The notes: a model not told the origin generated them from the letters alone. A stretch of 64,000 bases of DNA from Faecalispora jeddahensis (GCF_000577335.1 NZ_CBYL010000009.1:1-64000); one strand, 5' to 3'. Shown: positions 23,636-33,061, counted from the stretch's first letter. Program-made: numbers and translations.

Positions 23636-26188
23636 TTAAGAAAAAGAATGAGCGGTACGGTTGATGATGTCGTCCTGAACCTCTTTCGCCAGCACGACAA
23701 ACTGCGCGCTGTACCCGGCCACACGCACGATAAGGTCCTTGTAATTTTCCGGATGCTTCTGCGCATCCAGCAGCGTTTCGCGGTCTATTACGTTGAACTG
23801 TACGTGCATTCCCTTATGATCGAAATAGCTGCGGATTACCGCCGCAAAGTTTTTCAGCCCTGTATCGCCTGCCACTGCGGACGGCAGAAATTTCTGATTA
23901 TAGAGGGTGCCGTTGGACGCAATATGGTGGTCGAGCTTCGCAACCGAATTCGCCGCGGCTGTGGGGCCGGAATGATCTCTGCCCGCACGGGGCGATACAC
24001 CGTCCGCAAGAGGAGTCTTCGCAAGTCTTCCGTCGGGCAGTGCCGCCACGTCTTTCCCAAAGAGCACGTTGGAGGAAACCGGATACATACCCGCGTGGAA
24101 AATTCCGCCGCGCGGATTGGTGTATTTCTGAACCTCCATGCAGTAAATCTGAGCGCATCTGCGGGCAACCAGGTCCACCTCGTCAATGTCGTTGCCGAAC
24201 GAAGGCGTGCGGTTCAGGATTCTGCGGATATCGTCATAGCTGCCGCTCACCTGCGAGCCGGCGCCCAGAGAGCTGCCGATCTGCGTTTTCAGCTGTGCGG
24301 GATCCAGCGACCCGTTCTGGCTGAGAATCTTCTTGACCACCTCGTAAACTCTGGCTTCAGTCACATCCGAGCACGCCGCCCCGTTCGCGCCAGCCGCGTC
24401 GGGATTCACGTTCGTGGGGTCGACCGGATAGCCAAAGTTCGCATCCAGCGCATCCTTGAGCTGTTTCATGGTGATCGCCTTGTCTTCGAACACATTTTTC
24501 TGAATCGCGTAAACAGAGTCGCCTACATCCGCCACGCCGATCGCCTGCGGGCCGGTAAAGTTGTAGGTCGCTCCGCCCTCCTGCGCACATTTTCCTCTGC
24601 CGATGCAGTCCGCGATCATACCCGAAAGGAACGGCAGCTTGCCGCGCTCCATATGCGCGTAATCCATCGAGTTGCACGCCTCTGCGAGCAGGTTGACAAA
24701 GTAACTCATCTGCGCCGTATACGCCTGATACAGCTGATCCATGCTGCTGAACGTGGTAACGTCGCCCGTAACCGGCCCGAACTGTCTGCCGTTGAGCTTT
24801 CCGTTGTTCAGCGTGATTTCCAGCACCTTCGCAATATTAAAGAACGCGGCGTCATGCCAGCCGTCCGTTTTGCCTGGAATGGTGGGCTCTACGCAGCCGA
24901 TCAGCGAATAGGTGCGCGCATCCCGCAGAGTTACGCCGCGGTTCACCAGAGCGGGGATGATCACCTCGTCGTTGTACATGGCGGGAACGCCAAGACCGAG
25001 ACGGGCTACCTCGCAGGCGCGCAGCAAAAATTCATCGGGAGTTCCCTGCCAGACACGCATGGAGAAGGACGGGCTGGTCAGGCGCACATGAGCGGTGGCC
25101 TCCATGCACATATAGGAAATCTCATTGGTGGCGTCAAAGCCTTCTTCATCCTGTCCGCCCACGCAAAGATTCTGGAAGCACTGATACCCGGCAAACGCCT
25201 GAGCGGAAATCTGGTCGCGCGTTTTATTGAGGTCGTTGAACTTGACCCACAGGCTGTCGAGCAGCTCCTGCGCAAACTCTTTGCTGATCGTATCCTTTTT
25301 CAGGAACGGATACATGTACTGGTCGAATCGCCCGGGAGAAACCGAATGGCCGTTGGATTCCGTCTGAATCGCGAGCTGCACAAACCAGAATGATTGAAGA
25401 GCCTCATAAAAATTCGTGGCGCCGTTTTTCGGCACACGCAAGCAGTTTTCCGCAATGGCCAGCAACTCTGCCTTGCGGACGGGATTTGCTTCTGACGCGG
25501 CCATTTCCCGCGCTTTCTGCTCATAGCGTTCCGCAAAATGGATCAGCGCGCTGTAAACCGTGATGATCGCCTGATAAAACTGCTGCTTTTTTATGTATTC
25601 GGGGTCCGATCTCTCCATTGCGGTCATCGCCGCCACCGTTTCGGCGATGACGCCCGTGCAACCCTGATTCAAAATCTTCCCGTAATTTACGGTTACATGA
25701 CCGATTCCGCCATTCAGATAATTGCCTATGGCGAAGACGCCGTTTGAAAGGCAGGCCTTTGTTTCATCCGACATATAGGAAAGGGCCAGCTCACTGATGG
25801 TTTTCCCCTTCCAATAGAGAAAAGCTTCCTCCAGCTCGCGGGCTGTTTCTTCGGGAATCTGGAACGGATCCGCCATTCTGCTTCCCATGGTTTTAAATTC
25901 ATCCTGTACCCATGAATAAGAAAACTCCGGGTAAATCTGCACCGATCTGGTGCGCTTCGTCAGCGAACCGACAATCAGCTCGTCTTCCCGAATGGTAACC
26001 GGCAGATTGGCCAGAAGCTTCTCGAGCGCCTTGGCCCGCCGCATCACCATCGGCAGATCTTCCGTTTCCCTGTAGGACTGGGTCACCAGAACCGCGCGGT
26101 CTGATTCCACATAGGGTACTGCGTCCACAATCCTCTGTTTCAGGCGCAGAACGCGGTCTGTCGGTTTCGAAAACCCTTTTTCCAACAT
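23636..26188 (-). CDS. Glycyl radical enzyme, B12-independent glycerol/1,2-propanediol dehydratase type
   Basis: An 850-residue glycyl radical enzyme. The thiyl cysteine is C432 in LIGCVEP with E434, and the radical glycine is G825 in RVAGYSA. The residues known for clostridial glycerol dehydratase (H164, H281, S282, C433, E435, D447) have counterparts here at H164, H281, S282, C432, E434 and D446 (GWHDAAFF), so dehydration of a vicinal diol is the best prediction; choline lyase has a different +14 residue. About 62 extra residues lie between ALDANF and LNRTPSFGND. AAGGAGG precedes ATG 26188. No activating radical-SAM enzyme is in the window. There is no N-terminal encapsulation extension. 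Confidence 0.88.
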   Translation of the reverse strand: MLEKGFSKPTDRVLRLKQRIVDAVPYVESDRAVLVTQSYRETEDLPMVMRRAKALEKLLANLPVTIREDELIVGSLTKRTRSVQIYPEFSYSWVQDEFKTMGSRMADPFQIPEETARELEEAFLYWKGKTISELALSYMSDETKACLSNGVFAIGNYLNGGIGHVTVNYGKILNQGCTGVIAETVAAMTAMERSDPEYIKKQQFYQAIITVYSALIHFAERYEQKAREMAASEANPVRKAELLAIAENCLRVPKNGATNFYEALQSFWFVQLAIQTESNGHSVSPGRFDQYMYPFLKKDTISKEFAQELLDSLWVKFNDLNKTRDQISAQAFAGYQCFQNLCVGGQDEEGFDATNEISYMCMEATAHVRLTSPSFSMRVWQGTPDEFLLRACEVARLGLGVPAMYNDEVIIPALVNRGVTLRDARTYSLIGCVEPTIPGKTDGWHDAAFFNIAKVLEITLNNGKLNGRQFGPVTGDVTTFSSMDQLYQAYTAQMSYFVNLLAEACNSMDYAHMERGKLPFLSGMIADCIGRGKCAQEGGATYNFTGPQAIGVADVGDSVYAIQKNVFEDKAITMKQLKDALDANFGYPVDPTNVNPDAAGANGAACSDVTEARVYEVVKKILSQNGSLDPAQLKTQIGSSLGAGSQVSGSYDDIRRILNRTPSFGNDIDEVDLVARRCAQIYCMEVQKYTNPRGGIFHAGMYPVSSNVLFGKDVAALPDGRLAKTPLADGVSPRAGRDHSGPTAAANSVAKLDHHIASNGTLYNQKFLPSAVAGDTGLKNFAAVIRSYFDHKGMHVQFNVIDRETLLDAQKHPENYKDLIVRVAGYSAQFVVLAKEVQDDIINRTAHSFS

Positions 26189-26854
26189 ACACTTACCTCC
26201 TTCGAATTTGAATGCCTGTTTCTTCCTATCAACCGCTTCGATTGTTTTATCGTGATTATCCAACAAAATTATAATTCATTTTCCCGTGATATCCGGAACA
26301 AATTCCAAACCAATCAAAAGTAAAATTCAAACTTCATTTCCTGTGATTTGCTCACCTCTTCTTTACCTGCAAACAGGGCCGGCGGCGGTAAGCTGATCCT
26401 TTCCAGGCGGTAAAAATCAGATCGGCTCTGAAGTCATAAAACGGCAATCACTTTCGCAAAGCGTTCCGAAAGAGATTTTTCCCGAAATTCTCTGCGGCTG
26501 GCCGCAGCCAAAGCGAACCTCTTTTCGCCGTCTTCAAAATCAGGGGAATTCATTTTATTGAGGGACGAAATCCCGGCGATACCTTTGGTTCGTCCTAAAT
26601 GCCTATTTGGACTTGCAAATATCCAACGAAAAACGGGGCCGAAAATTCTGTGCAAAAAAGGAGGAGGCACAAATGCCTCCTCCTTTTACAATATAAAATT
26701 TTTGCTGCCCGGTACAAAGTACCGGCCCTTTTTAAGGACTGCTTGAATCGTAATGATCGCATTTTTGCACCGTATACCGAACCCTGGATGAAATCAGCCA
26801 GAGTTCCGAAGCATCCATCCGCAATAGATGCGGCAGCTTTCAGCTGAACCTGTT
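26189..26854. other. Intergenic region upstream of the glycyl radical enzyme
   Basis: No credible gene is visible. On the minus strand a TATAAT at about 26266-26273 lies 80 bases ahead of the dehydratase start without a good -35 box, which would suit an activator-dependent promoter for the AraC-type regulator. At 26656-26688 sits the terminator of the PLP-enzyme operon. Confidence 0.45.
26656..26688 (-). terminator. Terminator of the D-amino-acid operon
   Basis: AAAAGGAGGAGGCA and TGCCTCCTCCTTTT form a perfect stem with a 4-base loop; six T follow on the minus strand. It ends the operon running from the ABC importer to the PLP enzyme. Confidence 0.88.
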
Positions 26855-27967
26855 TTAAAAGGTCAGTTTTCTGTTTCTGGCGGTTACTTCCCATTCTTCG
26901 ATAATATTGCTGTTCTGGGCCACCAAAACAGCAGGATACAGTGCAGAAGTGGGGCAGATATGGGTCGGAATCACATAAAAGACGGTGCCGATGGCAGGGA
27001 CTTCATTTTCATGCTCGGGATTCATTTCGAAAACCCAATGCTCTTCACTCTGAAACAGCACATGCGCGCGATCGAACCCTGCAATGATACCGCGTACCCC
27101 CGCCGGATCGGCGGCAATCCCTTTATACCCTAAATCCAACGTGAAAAGTCCGGGAGCCGGGTGACTGATGACCCGTGTCAGGATAGCCGCGGCAGGCTCA
27201 AAGGACAGATCGGGCAAATTCTTTTGGTATCCCGCATCGTCGATGAAGGCGGTTCCGGGCGAAAGGAACCATTCGGTAACCAGCGCATGGCACGGAAACG
27301 ACGGGGTTCCGCCCATAATCATGGTGCTGCATTCGATCTTCTTTTTCATTAATTCGACCTGAATCTCTTTTACCTGCAGATCAGCTTCCCGTACCTGACC
27401 CAAACGGACCTGGAGATCGCTGTCATTGTGGTTCCCGTCATAACAGTGCATCCCTTTCAGAGAAAGACCCGGCAGCTGCGTGGCTTTTTCATAGAGCTGC
27501 TCTGCCTGCTGCAAAGGGACACCGGTTCGGTTCATTCCCATATTGACATCGAGCAATGTGTCAATTTTCATATGCCTTTGCACGGCATGCTCGCTGAGAA
27601 CAGAAAGCTGCTCAAAATCATCGCCGATGGCCCAGAACCGTGTATTGGGAAAGGCCTTAATCAGCTCAAGATACCGTTTCAGATTGGGGCCGATCAGAGG
27701 ATACGCCAAAAGGACATGATCCGCGCCGGCCGCGGCTGTCATCTCGGCCTCTGCAATCGTTGCGCATTTAAACCGCCGGATTCCCATCTCCAGCTGCAGC
27801 TTTACCATCTTCTCCATTTTATGGGATTTGACATGGGGCCACAGCCTTTGGGCTCCGCCGGCCATTTCAATGGCCAGTCTGGTATTTTGAATAATGGTGT
27901 CCTTATAATAAATCAAAGCCGGACTGATCATTTTGGAAGGATCGTTTAACTCAAATACTGTACTCAT
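26855..27967 (-). CDS. D-threonine aldolase / D-serine dehydratase-like PLP enzyme
   Basis: A 370-residue fold-type III PLP enzyme (alanine-racemase-like barrel plus C-terminal D-serine dehydratase-like domain). The cofactor lysine lies in WPHVKSHKMEKM (about residue 50), MHCYDGNH and IMGGTPSF line the phosphate side, and the C-terminal metal pair is PTHICPTSALY (H-x-C). Relatives either cleave D-threonine and other D-beta-hydroxy amino acids or dehydrate D-serine; sequence alone does not separate them. RidA, encoded 12 bases upstream, removes reactive enamines made by dehydratases, which leans towards a D-amino-acid dehydratase or lyase. The start follows an AAAGGATTG site. Confidence 0.87.
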   Translation of the reverse strand: MSTVFELNDPSKMISPALIYYKDTIIQNTRLAIEMAGGAQRLWPHVKSHKMEKMVKLQLEMGIRRFKCATIAEAEMTAAAGADHVLLAYPLIGPNLKRYLELIKAFPNTRFWAIGDDFEQLSVLSEHAVQRHMKIDTLLDVNMGMNRTGVPLQQAEQLYEKATQLPGLSLKGMHCYDGNHNDSDLQVRLGQVREADLQVKEIQVELMKKKIECSTMIMGGTPSFPCHALVTEWFLSPGTAFIDDAGYQKNLPDLSFEPAAAILTRVISHPAPGLFTLDLGYKGIAADPAGVRGIIAGFDRAHVLFQSEEHWVFEMNPEHENEVPAIGTVFYVIPTHICPTSALYPAVLVAQNSNIIEEWEVTARNRKLTF

Positions 27968-27979
27968 AAAATCAATCCT

Positions 27980-28435
27980 TTAAATTTCAAATATGAATTC
28001 AATCTCTACCGGAATATTTCCGGGCAGTTCATTCACCCCAATCGCGGAACGGGCGCCTATGCCGTCTTCGCCGTAAAGATCCTTCAAAAGCTGAGAAGCG
28101 CCGTTGGCTACGATGGGCTGCTGATTAAAATCGTCGGCACTGGCTACAAAGGCCAGCATTTTGACAAGACCCTTGATCCGATTCAAATCGCCCAAATAAT
28201 CGTGCAGAACGCTCAGCGCGTTCAAGGCGCAAATTCTTGCGGCCTCCTGCCCCTGCTCCACGGAGCATTCTTTCCCCAGCTTGCCCTCCAGCACAGGGAT
28301 TCCCCCGAGAGTGGCCCCCTGGCCTGAAATATACAGCAGATTGCCCACCTGCTTTACCGGTTGATAGATTCCGCCTTTCGGGGGCGGCGGAGGGAGCTCC
28401 AGACCAAGCTGTTTCAAAGTATTGTATACATTCAT
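27980..28435 (-). CDS. RidA family protein
   Basis: A 151-residue small cytosolic protein of the YjgF/RidA family. Visible features are the LYISGQGATLGG strand (about 33), ICALNALSVLHDYLGDLNRIKGLVKMLAFV and the C-terminal ARSAIGVNELPGNIPVEIEF, where R and E of the family active site sit. RidA hydrolyses 2-aminoacrylate and related enamines to keto acids and ammonia. The length and N-terminal LPPPPPKGG put it in the longer subgroup often encoded with catabolic genes. ATG 28435 has GGAAAG upstream. It lies between the amidohydrolase and the PLP enzyme and is part of the same operon. Confidence 0.9.
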   Translation of the reverse strand: MNVYNTLKQLGLELPPPPPKGGIYQPVKQVGNLLYISGQGATLGGIPVLEGKLGKECSVEQGQEAARICALNALSVLHDYLGDLNRIKGLVKMLAFVASADDFNQQPIVANGASQLLKDLYGEDGIGARSAIGVNELPGNIPVEIEFIFEI

Positions 28436-28456
28436 GCAAATCACTTTCCTTTCGGT

Positions 28457-29707
28457 TTATCGAATGATCTTTCCCCGGCACATGACATGCCGGATATTGC
28501 GAAACACAGTGATATCCGTTAAGGGATCGCTTTCCATGGCAATCAGGTCGGCGCTTAGTCCCGGGCGGATCGATCCGGTTTCTTCCGAGAGCCCCAACGC
28601 CGCGGCCCCGTTCACCGTGGCCGCCCCGATCAGCTCCGGTATGGTGATCCGGCAGCGATGATACAGAATTTCCAGCTCCAGCCACGTCTCATCAAAATAT
28701 GTCAATCCGCATCCCGCATCCGTACCGATCACGGGAAGCATGCCGAGCTGAATCAGACGCTCAAAAATACGGCATTCGCGCTCCTCCTGCTCCAGCAGAA
28801 AGGCCTCGCGTTCGCTGCGCTCTGCCCCGTTTTCTCTGCAGTGATCAAATATATGATAATTGTTTGAAATCCCGATCATAAAATAGCGGCTCTCATTTTG
28901 AAACTGCTCCATTACCGCCGGCTCGTAAACTCTTTCGAGCAATCCGTTCCTGTGGTTGCGGACAAAGCAGGCACAGTGCTCAATACATTGCACACCGCCG
29001 CGCATCGCGTTCACAAAGCCCTCCGTAGTAAGGCAATGGGCAAAGGTCGGCAGGCTCCAGTGATGCGCTTCATCGGTCATCGCCCGAATCTGCTCGGCGG
29101 TATAGCTGGTCTGCTCCGGTGTTGAGCCGGGGGTCATCTGGCCGCCGCTTACAATGATCTTGATCGCGGTACATCCGGCTTTCTTTCTGCTGCGCACCGC
29201 CAGAATGGTGTCATCGATCGAATCGGCTTCTGAACCCGGGATAAAATGCAGGTGCCCGCCCGTGATCGTAATGGGAGGACCGGCCAGCTGCAAACGGGGC
29301 AAATCCGCCAACTGGCGGGCCCTTTCCTGATACAGTTCCAGCGTGCGGTAGCTTCCGCCTGCATCGCGTGCTGTGGTTACGCCGGAATAAAGCAGCGTTT
29401 CGGCATTTTTGGCCGCACGCAGAAAGCTGATTTGCGGACTTTCGCTCAAATACCGCTCACGGGTATTTTCGATCGGCTCAAACTCCAGGTGTACGTGGGT
29501 ATTGATCAGCCCGGGAAGCAGATAGCATTCGCCGTAATCCAGCATTTCCGCCTGCGGATATGTTTCCTGCAGATGAAGCCAGTCCCCCGTTTCCAGGATT
29601 CTTCCATCCCGGATTAAAATACCGTTTCCCTCATAATCCTGTTTGTCCGTACTGTATACGGCCTTCGCCTTTACCAGCAGAAGGCCGCCTTTCGTTTTTT
29701 TCATCAT
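28457..29707 (-). CDS. Amidohydrolase family protein (imidazolonepropionase/prolidase-like)
   Basis: A 416-residue metal-dependent hydrolase of the amidohydrolase superfamily. The two-metal site is visible: NTHVHLEFEP (about 63-72), the lysine to be carboxylated in TAIKIIVSGG (about 180), FAHCLTTEG and QCIEHCACF for the two later histidines, and IGTDAGCG with the catalytic aspartate (about 320). The fold and spacing resemble peptidase-like members acting on Xaa-Pro or N-acyl amino acids, not ureases or deaminases. AAAGGAC precedes ATG 29707; an ATG at 29731 overlapping the permease stop is an alternative. It probably hydrolyses what the ABC importer brings in. Confidence 0.87.
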   Translation of the reverse strand: MMKKTKGGLLLVKAKAVYSTDKQDYEGNGILIRDGRILETGDWLHLQETYPQAEMLDYGECYLLPGLINTHVHLEFEPIENTRERYLSESPQISFLRAAKNAETLLYSGVTTARDAGGSYRTLELYQERARQLADLPRLQLAGPPITITGGHLHFIPGSEADSIDDTILAVRSRKKAGCTAIKIIVSGGQMTPGSTPEQTSYTAEQIRAMTDEAHHWSLPTFAHCLTTEGFVNAMRGGVQCIEHCACFVRNHRNGLLERVYEPAVMEQFQNESRYFMIGISNNYHIFDHCRENGAERSEREAFLLEQEERECRIFERLIQLGMLPVIGTDAGCGLTYFDETWLELEILYHRCRITIPELIGAATVNGAAALGLSEETGSIRPGLSADLIAMESDPLTDITVFRNIRHVMCRGKIIR

Positions 29708-29727
29708 TACACCGTCCTTTGTGGCGT

Positions 29728-30558
29728 TCATCCCTTGACTGCTCCTGCGGTCATTCCTTTGATGATATATTTCTGCAGCGCCATTGTCAGAATGATTGCG
29801 GGGACAATCACGACGATCGTCGCAGCCAGCATTCTGCCCCAGCGAATATCCGCCCCCGAAACAAAGTACTGCAGTGAAACCGGCAGCGTTCTCGTCTTTT
29901 CCCCGCTCAATATCAAAGCGAACTGGAAATTGTTCCATGAGCCCAGAAAGGAAAGCGTTGCGCATGTGACAAGCCCCGGCAGGCTGACCGGTAAAATCAC
30001 ATTCCAAAAGCATCTCTGCCGGGTGCAGCCGTCTACGATGGCGGCTTCGTCCAGCTCTTTGGGGATGTCGGCAATAAAGCTCGACATAATCCACACGATC
30101 AGGGGCAGAGAAAGCACAATATGGCTTAAAATCAGCACAGAGTAGGTATCGATCATTTTGAGTTTTGAAAAAAGAAAATAATAGGGCAATAAAAACGAGA
30201 TGCTGGGCAAAAGCCTGGCCACGAGAATAGAGGTAGAGGTTTTGCGCATGTGAAACCGCGCGATGGAGTATGAGGCCGGTACCCCGAGAATCAGAGAAAT
30301 GGCCGTGGAAGCAAATGCAACAATGGCGCTGTTTATCATGTAAGTATCATAATGCTGCGTTTCAAAAATGTATTTGTAATGATCCCAGATCGGAGTGAAG
30401 CCAAACAGCTGCGGCGGCATGATATATACCTGCGACATATTTTTCAGGGAAGAAATAAAAACGAAATACAGCGGAAATAAAATCGGCAGTACAACAATGA
30501 GCACCAGAGCATATAATCCGATTTTACCGGCTGCTTTTTTTGCCTTGTACACCGTCAC
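29728..30558 (-). CDS. ABC importer permease, MalG-type
   Basis: A 276-residue membrane protein with six helices. The EAA loop that docks on the ATPase is visible as ELDEAAIVDGCTRQRCFW (about 180-197). It pairs with the MalF-type permease encoded immediately upstream, whose last codons it overlaps. GTG at 30558 with GGAGGAG upstream is preferred; ATG at 30573 is an alternative. CUT1-type importers are usually for oligosaccharides or polyols, but some carry other small solutes. Confidence 0.9.
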   Translation of the reverse strand: MTVYKAKKAAGKIGLYALVLIVVLPILFPLYFVFISSLKNMSQVYIMPPQLFGFTPIWDHYKYIFETQHYDTYMINSAIVAFASTAISLILGVPASYSIARFHMRKTSTSILVARLLPSISFLLPYYFLFSKLKMIDTYSVLILSHIVLSLPLIVWIMSSFIADIPKELDEAAIVDGCTRQRCFWNVILPVSLPGLVTCATLSFLGSWNNFQFALILSGEKTRTLPVSLQYFVSGADIRWGRMLAATIVVIVPAIILTMALQKYIIKGMTAGAVKG

Positions 30559-31433
30559 ACTTTCTCCTCCCATCTTTTTTTCATATTGATAATCACAATA
30601 CTGATCACCAGTACGATCAGGAACACCAAAGTCAGTATTGCGGAGGATTCTCCAAATTTATAATAAGAGAACGCCGTTTCGTAAGCATAAAGATTTAATG
30701 TGCGCGAAGCATTGGCCGGCCCGCCCTTTGTCATGGCGTAAATCAAATCAAAGGATTTGAAAATATCGATAAAACGCAGAAGGCCGATGGAAAAAAGCGT
30801 CGGCATCATCATAGGCAGGATCACCCGGAAAAAGACCTGAATCGAATTGGCGCCGTCTACGTGAGCGGCTTCGATCGGGTCATTTGGCAAGGAGCTGAGC
30901 CCGGCCAGACACACAATCACCACCATAGGGGTCATCTGCCAGACTTCTACCGTTGCAATCGCCGGAATCACCGTATCCTGCGCGGAGGTAAAGGTTGAGG
31001 GAGGAAGCCCCACGGATTTGAATATAAAATTCATGATACCGCTGGAAGGCTCATAAAAAAGCATCCACATCAGGCCAACCGCCACGGGAGCCATCATATA
31101 GGGCAGCAAAATGGCTGTTTTGGCAAGCTGCTTGCCGCGGAATTCACAGTTTAAAATCAGCGCGATGGCAAGGCCCAGAACGGTTTCCAGAATGGTCGCC
31201 AAAAAAGTGTACCAGAAAGTGATTCCGCACGATGCCCAGAATTCGGGGCTGGACAGGATCTTTGCGTAATTCTGCCCGAAGTTAAAACGAGGGGCTGCTC
31301 CGCTGAGCAGGTTCCATTCGGTCAGACTGAACGCAAAGGTTGCTCCGATAGGCAGTACGATCATCGCCATCATAAAGACGAGTGCGGGTGCGGCAAAAAC
31401 CCATTTGATGTGCCTGTCGATAAATTTGCTCAT
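30555..31433 (-). CDS. ABC importer permease, MalF-type
   Basis: A 292-residue membrane protein with six predicted helices. The EAA loop reads PIEAAHVDGANSIQVFFRV (about 185-205). GAGGTGG lies ahead of the ATG. It follows the binding protein by 64 bases and overlaps the MalG-type gene. No ATP-binding subunit is encoded in this operon, so a shared MsmX-like ATPase elsewhere in the genome is needed. Confidence 0.92.
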   Translation of the reverse strand: MSKFIDRHIKWVFAAPALVFMMAMIVLPIGATFAFSLTEWNLLSGAAPRFNFGQNYAKILSSPEFWASCGITFWYTFLATILETVLGLAIALILNCEFRGKQLAKTAILLPYMMAPVAVGLMWMLFYEPSSGIMNFIFKSVGLPPSTFTSAQDTVIPAIATVEVWQMTPMVVIVCLAGLSSLPNDPIEAAHVDGANSIQVFFRVILPMMMPTLFSIGLLRFIDIFKSFDLIYAMTKGGPANASRTLNLYAYETAFSYYKFGESSAILTLVFLIVLVISIVIINMKKRWEEKV

Positions 31434-31497
31434 GATTCCACCTCAAATAGTATTCGGGATGGGAAAGGCTCTCGCCTTTCCCTCCCGGGTTCAGCCG

Positions 31498-32850
31498 TCA
31501 ATAAGAATATTTGTCGCCGTATTCATTCGAGTTTTTCAGCAGTTGATCCACTTTGTCGGCAGCCGTTTTGGCTTTCGCCTCGATTTCTTTTCCTTCTCCC
31601 TTGGTTTCAATGGAATACACCACGGCTTCGCCGATGGCATCCCTGGCCTCTGTTACAGAGGTCAAACGCGGAAGTCCGTAAGGATTGGTGGTATCGCTTT
31701 CGTTAATTACCGAATAGGCCTTTACCATATCGGCAGACATAGCGTCTTTTACTCTGGAATCATTCCAGATCGAGGAACGGAAGCTGGGCATGCCCTTAGG
31801 GGTGATATATGCCGCCACATCCGATCCGGCGACAAACTTCATGAACTCCCAGGCGGCATCCTTGTTTTTGGAGCCGGAATAGATCGACGAGCCCCAGACA
31901 ACCTGCTTATAAGACTGGCGCCCGGTGGGGCCCTCAGGGATCGGCGCAACGCCGACTTTATCATAATAGGCTGATTCCGCTTTGTCTGTCAGGGTTGCAT
32001 ACAGTGCGTTGGCGTCGATGGCCATAGCGACTGTGCCGGAATTAAACAGCTGAGTCATCTGAGAATAGCCGGTGGTCAAAATACCGGGAGGGCCGTATTT
32101 CCCCAGCAGCCTGCCATAGAATTTGATCGCATCGACAGATTCGGCGCTGGCGATATTGGATTTGCCGTCTTTGATATAGCTCCCGCCGTAGCCGAACAGG
32201 AAGGGGGAAAATTGAGAGGTCAGCGCAATTTTTTCACCGCGGCAGGCGATGGCATAGAGGTTGTTGGAGGGATCATTCAGCTTTTCGCAAACCTGCAGAA
32301 GCTCCTCGTAATTGGTAGGCGGGGTCAGCCCCTTTTGCTCAAACAGGTCGGTACGGTAATACATGAGCTGAACAGAGGAATACAGCGGCAGGCAGCCGAT
32401 GGAATCTGTACCGGACAGGGTGATTTGCTCTTTTGGTGCGGTAAAGTCGGACCAGTTCAATTCCGGATCATCCAGATACGTGTCCAGTGGCTCGATCCAT
32501 CCGTTTTTGCTGTAGGGAGCCATATCCTGCAGGGGGCTCAGCAGAAACACGTCGATGGTGGAAGAGCCGGACAAAAACTCCGTGGTCGTCTTTTGGCGGA
32601 GTTCCGATTCTCCGTAAAGCTCAAGGTTGACTTTGATTCCCGTTTTGTCTTCAAAATCGGAAAGGTACTCCTGAATACCGTCGGAAACCTGCGCGGTCAT
32701 ACTCACCACGCGGAGCGTTGTGCCTGCATACGGCTTTTCCGCCTGACTGCCGGCAGCGGATGACGCCCCGCCCGACGGGGTAGTCTGTCCACAGGCGGCC
32801 AGTCCCAGCATCATAGAGCCGGCACACAGCAGAGAAATCACTTTTTTCAT
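31498..32850 (-). CDS. ABC importer solute-binding lipoprotein
   Basis: A 450-residue family 1 extracellular solute-binding protein. The signal peptide ends in lipobox LAACGQ (cysteine about residue 20), followed by a Gly/Ser linker, then two alpha/beta lobes. It captures the substrate outside the membrane for the two permeases encoded next. A TATAAT (minus strand, 32900-32905) lies about 50 bases upstream with a poor -35 box, consistent with activation by the YesN-type regulator encoded just upstream. Confidence 0.92.
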   Translation of the reverse strand: MKKVISLLCAGSMMLGLAACGQTTPSGGASSAAGSQAEKPYAGTTLRVVSMTAQVSDGIQEYLSDFEDKTGIKVNLELYGESELRQKTTTEFLSGSSTIDVFLLSPLQDMAPYSKNGWIEPLDTYLDDPELNWSDFTAPKEQITLSGTDSIGCLPLYSSVQLMYYRTDLFEQKGLTPPTNYEELLQVCEKLNDPSNNLYAIACRGEKIALTSQFSPFLFGYGGSYIKDGKSNIASAESVDAIKFYGRLLGKYGPPGILTTGYSQMTQLFNSGTVAMAIDANALYATLTDKAESAYYDKVGVAPIPEGPTGRQSYKQVVWGSSIYSGSKNKDAAWEFMKFVAGSDVAAYITPKGMPSFRSSIWNDSRVKDAMSADMVKAYSVINESDTTNPYGLPRLTSVTEARDAIGEAVVYSIETKGEGKEIEAKAKTAADKVDQLLKNSNEYGDKYSY

Positions 32851-32971
32851 AACAATCCTCCTTTAAATTCGGCGAACCCACTTTTTCGCTTCTATTTAGA
32901 TTATACCTATAAAAAAATAGAATAAAATGAAATGTATTTTGTTGTTTTGTTCAAATATTCAGAACTCATCA

Positions 32972-33015
32972 TAAAAAATCGCACAGATTATCCTTCAAAA
33001 AATAATCTGTGCGAT
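32972..33015 (-). terminator. Terminator of the yesMN-type genes
   Basis: ATCGCACAGATTAT and ATAATCTGTGCGAT form a perfect 14-base stem, followed on the minus strand by six T. It separates the two-component genes from the ABC operon. Confidence 0.9.
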
Positions 33016-33061
33016 AAAATCAGCAAACCCTTTTCATATCTTTGGAAAAGCAGCACAATAT

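Noticed and set aside
23648-25393. 581-codon plus-strand frame opposite the glycyl radical enzyme
   Set aside because: It is an antisense shadow with no ribosome site or recognisable domain.
23636-26188. Choline trimethylamine-lyase (CutC) assignment
   Set aside because: The residue 14 after the catalytic cysteine is Asp in GWHDAAFF as in glycerol dehydratase; as I recall CutC has a QWTST-type segment there. H164, H281 and S282 also fit diol dehydratases.
26430-26560. GCGGCTGGCCGC stem and GGGACGAAATCCC as possible riboswitch upstream of the dehydratase
   Set aside because: The stems are short, do not match a known class, and lie far upstream and on uncertain strand.
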